Source: JALSRK01 sp964461995
GTDB taxonomy: Bacteria > Acidobacteriota > Terriglobia > Bryobacterales > Bryobacteraceae
Length of the DNA stretch: 14,060 nt
Reading direction: 5' to 3'
Assembly (NCBI GenBank): GCA_964461995.1
Contig: CAYWXL010000096.1
Location: 1-14,060 of the forward strand
Shown here: positions 12,105 through 14,060 of the stretch, one piece after another
How positions within the stretch are numbered: position 1 is the stretch's first letter
Layout: the number at the start of each line of letters is the position of its first letter
Notes under the pieces: generated by a model
Databases searched by the model: none
The model's input: only the letters and a program-made list of their open reading frames with translations
What the model was told of the DNA's origin: nothing
Position numbers and translations under genes: made by a program

Positions 12105-13895
12105 TCAGAGCCGCTCGACGTAGACGTAATAGGCGCCGCGCTCCTCGCCGTCCGATCCGTAGAACCAGGTCTGAAGCTTCGCTGGCCCCGCCGGCAGATC
12201 CAGTTCGAAGACCGCCGCTTTGTCGCCCGGCTTCACCGGCGCAGTCTCGTCGAAATCGCCGATCTTCAGCCGCGCCTTCACGGCGTCGATCGCCTTCCCC
12301 GGCGTCTTCTCCCGATTCGGCTCCTTGTCCTCGTACGGGGCGGTGATCGGCAGGTCCACCTCCTTCGGCCAGCGCCGCAGCTCGAACCGGAACCTCCCCG
12401 CCCGGCGCACGCTCACCGCCCACCAGCCGTTCACCGCGGGTCCCCGGCGGATCCACCGCTGGCTCCAGATCTTGAGGGCGTCGTCGCCGTGCCAATCGTG
12501 CGCGGTCAGCCTCATCGGGTTTTCCCTGCCCCCGAGCTGGATACGGGAGTACTGATCTGCCCGCACCGAAGTCAGCTTCCACCACTCGTCATAGGCTTGC
12601 TTCAGCCGCTCGACGACTTCCGGGTGCTCGGCCGCTATGTCGCGCTCCTGGCCGGGATCGGCCTGGATGTCGTAAAGCTCCAGCCGCGCCGGGTCGCCGT
12701 CGATTGTCGGGTTTACGAGGCGCCACCGCTGGGTCATCACCGCCGTCCGCCGCCACCGCTTGATGTGCTCCATGCGCTGCGAGTCGGTGACGATTACCCG
12801 GTCCGGCCAGTCGTCGGCCTCCCCGTAGAGCAGCGGCCGCAGCGACCGGCCGTGCATCTCCGGCCCGTCGGGCCGCGTCAGCCCGCAGAGGTCGATCAGC
12901 GTGGGGAGCACGTCGATGTGTGCGGCGAGCGTATCGATGTCGCGCGGCCCCGTGAGCCCGCCCGCCGGCCAGCGGATGAAGAAGGGTACCCGGTGGCCGC
13001 CCTCGTATGGGCTCCCCTTCTTGCCGCGCATCCCCGCGTTGAACACCTTCTCGCCCGCCGCCGTTCCATTGTCGGTCATGAAGATCACGATGGTGTTTTC
13101 CTCGAGTCCGCTCTGGCTCAGGAAGTCCCACAGCCGGGCGAAGTTGTCGTCGATGTTCGTAATCATCCCGTAGAAGCCCGGCTCCTTGAGACCTTCGACG
13201 CCCTCGTAAAGCGCCGCATACTTCTCGGGGGCCCACATCGGGCCGTGGGGTGCGTTCGTGGAGAGGTAACAGAAAAACGGCCGGCCTTGCGCCGCGGCTT
13301 TCCGCATGAACTCGATGGCGTTGGCGAACCAGACGTCGGTGCAGAAGCCCTGGTACTTCTCGTAGCGGCCGTTGTGCAGGTAAGTGTCGTCGGTGTAGTC
13401 GTTGCCGAAGTAGTCCGGCGTCTGCCACACGCCGCCGCCCCCGTGAATGAGCACCTCGTCGAAGCCCCGGTCCTGCGGGCGGAACGGGTAGTTGTCTCCC
13501 AGGTGCCACTTGCCGAAGATGCCGGTCCGGTAGCCGCTGGCGCGGAAGACTTCGGCCATGGTGATTTCTTCGATGTTCATCAGGCTACGCCCCATGATGG
13601 TGTGCCAGGCGCCGGTGGCGTTGGTGTAGCGGCCCGTCATGAGCGCCGAGCGCGTGGGGGCGCAGGTGGGGCTGACATGAAAGTTCGTGAAGCGGATCGA
13701 CTCGCTGTGGAACTTGTCCAGGGCCGGCGTCTTGATCACCCGGTTCCCGTGGGCGCCGAGATCACCGTAGCCTTGGTCGTCTGTAATGATCAGTAAGACG
13801 TTGGGGCGCTTCGCCGGCTCCCGCGCGGTGCAGCCGCCCAGAAGCGTCGCGGCAAGCAAAACAGCCGGAGCGCAGAGCAGGCCTGTCTTCAGCAT
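12105..13895 (-). CDS. Lipoprotein sulfatase (formylglycine-dependent, Cys type)
   Basis: This exported enzyme hydrolyses sulfate esters. An in-frame GTG at 13904 would add three residues (Met-Ile-Leu); I prefer the ATG at 13895, as neither has a Shine-Dalgarno. Numbering here uses the GTG start. A signal peptide ends in the lipobox LLGGC (Cys25), so the protein is lipid-anchored. NVLLIITDDQGYGDLGAHG (35-53) carries metal-binding Asp42/Asp43. CAPTRSALMTG (81-91) is the formylglycine site, with Cys81 to be oxidised. GKWHLG (131-136), His220 and TDNG (277-280) complete the active site. GRSLRPLLYG closes the core. Residues from about 430 to 599 form an extra C-terminal region that looks beta-rich. 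No formylglycine-generating enzyme gene is in the window. It lies downstream of an enolase-superfamily gene, suggesting carbohydrate catabolism. Confidence 0.93.
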   Translation of the reverse strand: MLKTGLLCAPAVLLAATLLGGCTAREPAKRPNVLLIITDDQGYGDLGAHGNRVIKTPALDKFHSESIRFTNFHVSPTCAPTRSALMTGRYTNATGAWHTIMGRSLMNIEEITMAEVFRASGYRTGIFGKWHLGDNYPFRPQDRGFDEVLIHGGGGVWQTPDYFGNDYTDDTYLHNGRYEKYQGFCTDVWFANAIEFMRKAAAQGRPFFCYLSTNAPHGPMWAPEKYAALYEGVEGLKEPGFYGMITNIDDNFARLWDFLSQSGLEENTIVIFMTDNGTAAGEKVFNAGMRGKKGSPYEGGHRVPFFIRWPAGGLTGPRDIDTLAAHIDVLPTLIDLCGLTRPDGPEMHGRSLRPLLYGEADDWPDRVIVTDSQRMEHIKRWRRTAVMTQRWRLVNPTIDGDPARLELYDIQADPGQERDIAAEHPEVVERLKQAYDEWWKLTSVRADQYSRIQLGGRENPMRLTAHDWHGDDALKIWSQRWIRRGPAVNGWWAVSVRRAGRFRFELRRWPKEVDLPITAPYEDKEPNREKTPGKAIDAVKARLKIGDFDETAPVKPGDKAAVFELDLPAGPAKLQTWFYGSDGEERGAYYVYVERL

Positions 13896-13958
13896 CAGAA
13901 TCACGTTACCGGCGCGCCGCCGGGATTTGCAACTTCACCGCCGGCCCGCCCCCGGCCT

Positions 13959-14060
13959 TCAGAGCGGGCACCGGGCCCACAGGTGCGGCTCCACCCGCTC
14001 TTCCACCAGATCCACGCCGAGACCCGGACGGTCCGGTATCTTCAGCCGTCCCGCCTCGAT
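13959..14060 (-). CDS. C-terminal end of an enolase-superfamily (mandelate racemase/muconate lactonizing) protein, cut by window edge
   Basis: Only the last 33 codons and the TGA are present. The frame begins exactly at the window edge and reads GRLKIPDRPGLGVDLVEE before ending WARCPL. A 'G.l.vPd.PGLGv.ld' tail is the characteristic C-terminus of mandelate racemase/muconate lactonizing enzymes, many of which are sugar-acid dehydratases or cycloisomerases. The catalytic barrel lies outside the window, so substrate cannot be judged. The gap to the sulfatase start is about 60 bases on the same strand, consistent with one operon. The tail motif makes the family likely, but this is a short fragment. 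Confidence 0.7.
   Translation of the reverse strand: MEAGRLKIPDRPGLGVDLVEERVEPHLWARCPL

Noticed and set aside
12489..13796. 435-residue plus-strand open frame opposite the lipoprotein sulfatase
   Set aside because: The sulfatase on the other strand has every active-site motif. The antisense translation shows no domain pattern, so this is a GC-driven shadow frame.
13910..13919. CGGCGCGCCG palindrome upstream of the sulfatase
   Set aside because: Short GC palindromes are expected at this base composition, and there is no second copy or promoter context.
1..14060. Defence island, phage, transposon or CRISPR array
   Set aside because: No integrase, transposase, nuclease/helicase cluster, spacer-repeat pattern or terminal repeats were seen; every sizeable gene has a housekeeping, metabolic or envelope character.

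Overview
The window is ordinary-looking chromosomal DNA from a high-GC Gram-negative-type bacterium. Lipoprotein and Sec signal peptides, membrane-anchored and lipoprotein sulfatase-fold enzymes, a DUF3108 protein and a secreted protein ending in a beta-rich domain with an 'F.MYRKF'-type motif fit Acidobacteriota, probably the Bryobacterales/Solibacter side. That placement is inference from protein style, not a search. Coding density is high and no stretch over 300 bases lacks a gene. I saw no tRNA, rRNA, CRISPR array, insertion sequence, integrase or phage gene.

Layout. Positions 1-3217 hold five minus-strand genes: ispE (cut by the left edge), apt overlapping ispE by four bases, a small acylphosphatase, an Ldh-family oxidoreductase and a classical SDR dehydrogenase. 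From 3325 a plus-strand secreted protein of unknown function runs to 4365. Next come an intrinsic terminator and rpsU (minus), then a divergent pair on the plus strand: a 69-residue DUF350-like membrane protein and a URO-D-superfamily protein with a methyltransferase-type zinc motif. Positions 6309-11325 hold four minus-strand genes: a secreted protein of unknown function, a membrane-anchored sulfatase-fold enzyme with Thr at the nucleophile position, an SGNH/GDSL hydrolase, and a DUF3108 protein just upstream of it. From 11475 a plus-strand exported glycine-zipper protein starts inside a striking hairpin. The window ends with a minus-strand lipoprotein sulfatase of the formylglycine type and the last 33 codons of an enolase-superfamily gene.

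How the genes fit together. ispE (isoprenoid precursors), apt (adenine salvage) and rpsU (translation) are housekeeping. SDR and Ldh could act in sequence on a sugar acid or hydroxy acid. The lipoprotein sulfatase with the enolase-superfamily (sugar-acid dehydratase type) gene upstream suggests breakdown of sulfated or acidic polysaccharides. Several exported proteins of unknown function suggest an envelope-oriented locus set. No single multi-gene novel system is evident. The most notable non-coding signal is a perfect 10-bp inverted repeat at 11445-11478 that puts the Shine-Dalgarno sequence in the loop and the start codon in the stem.
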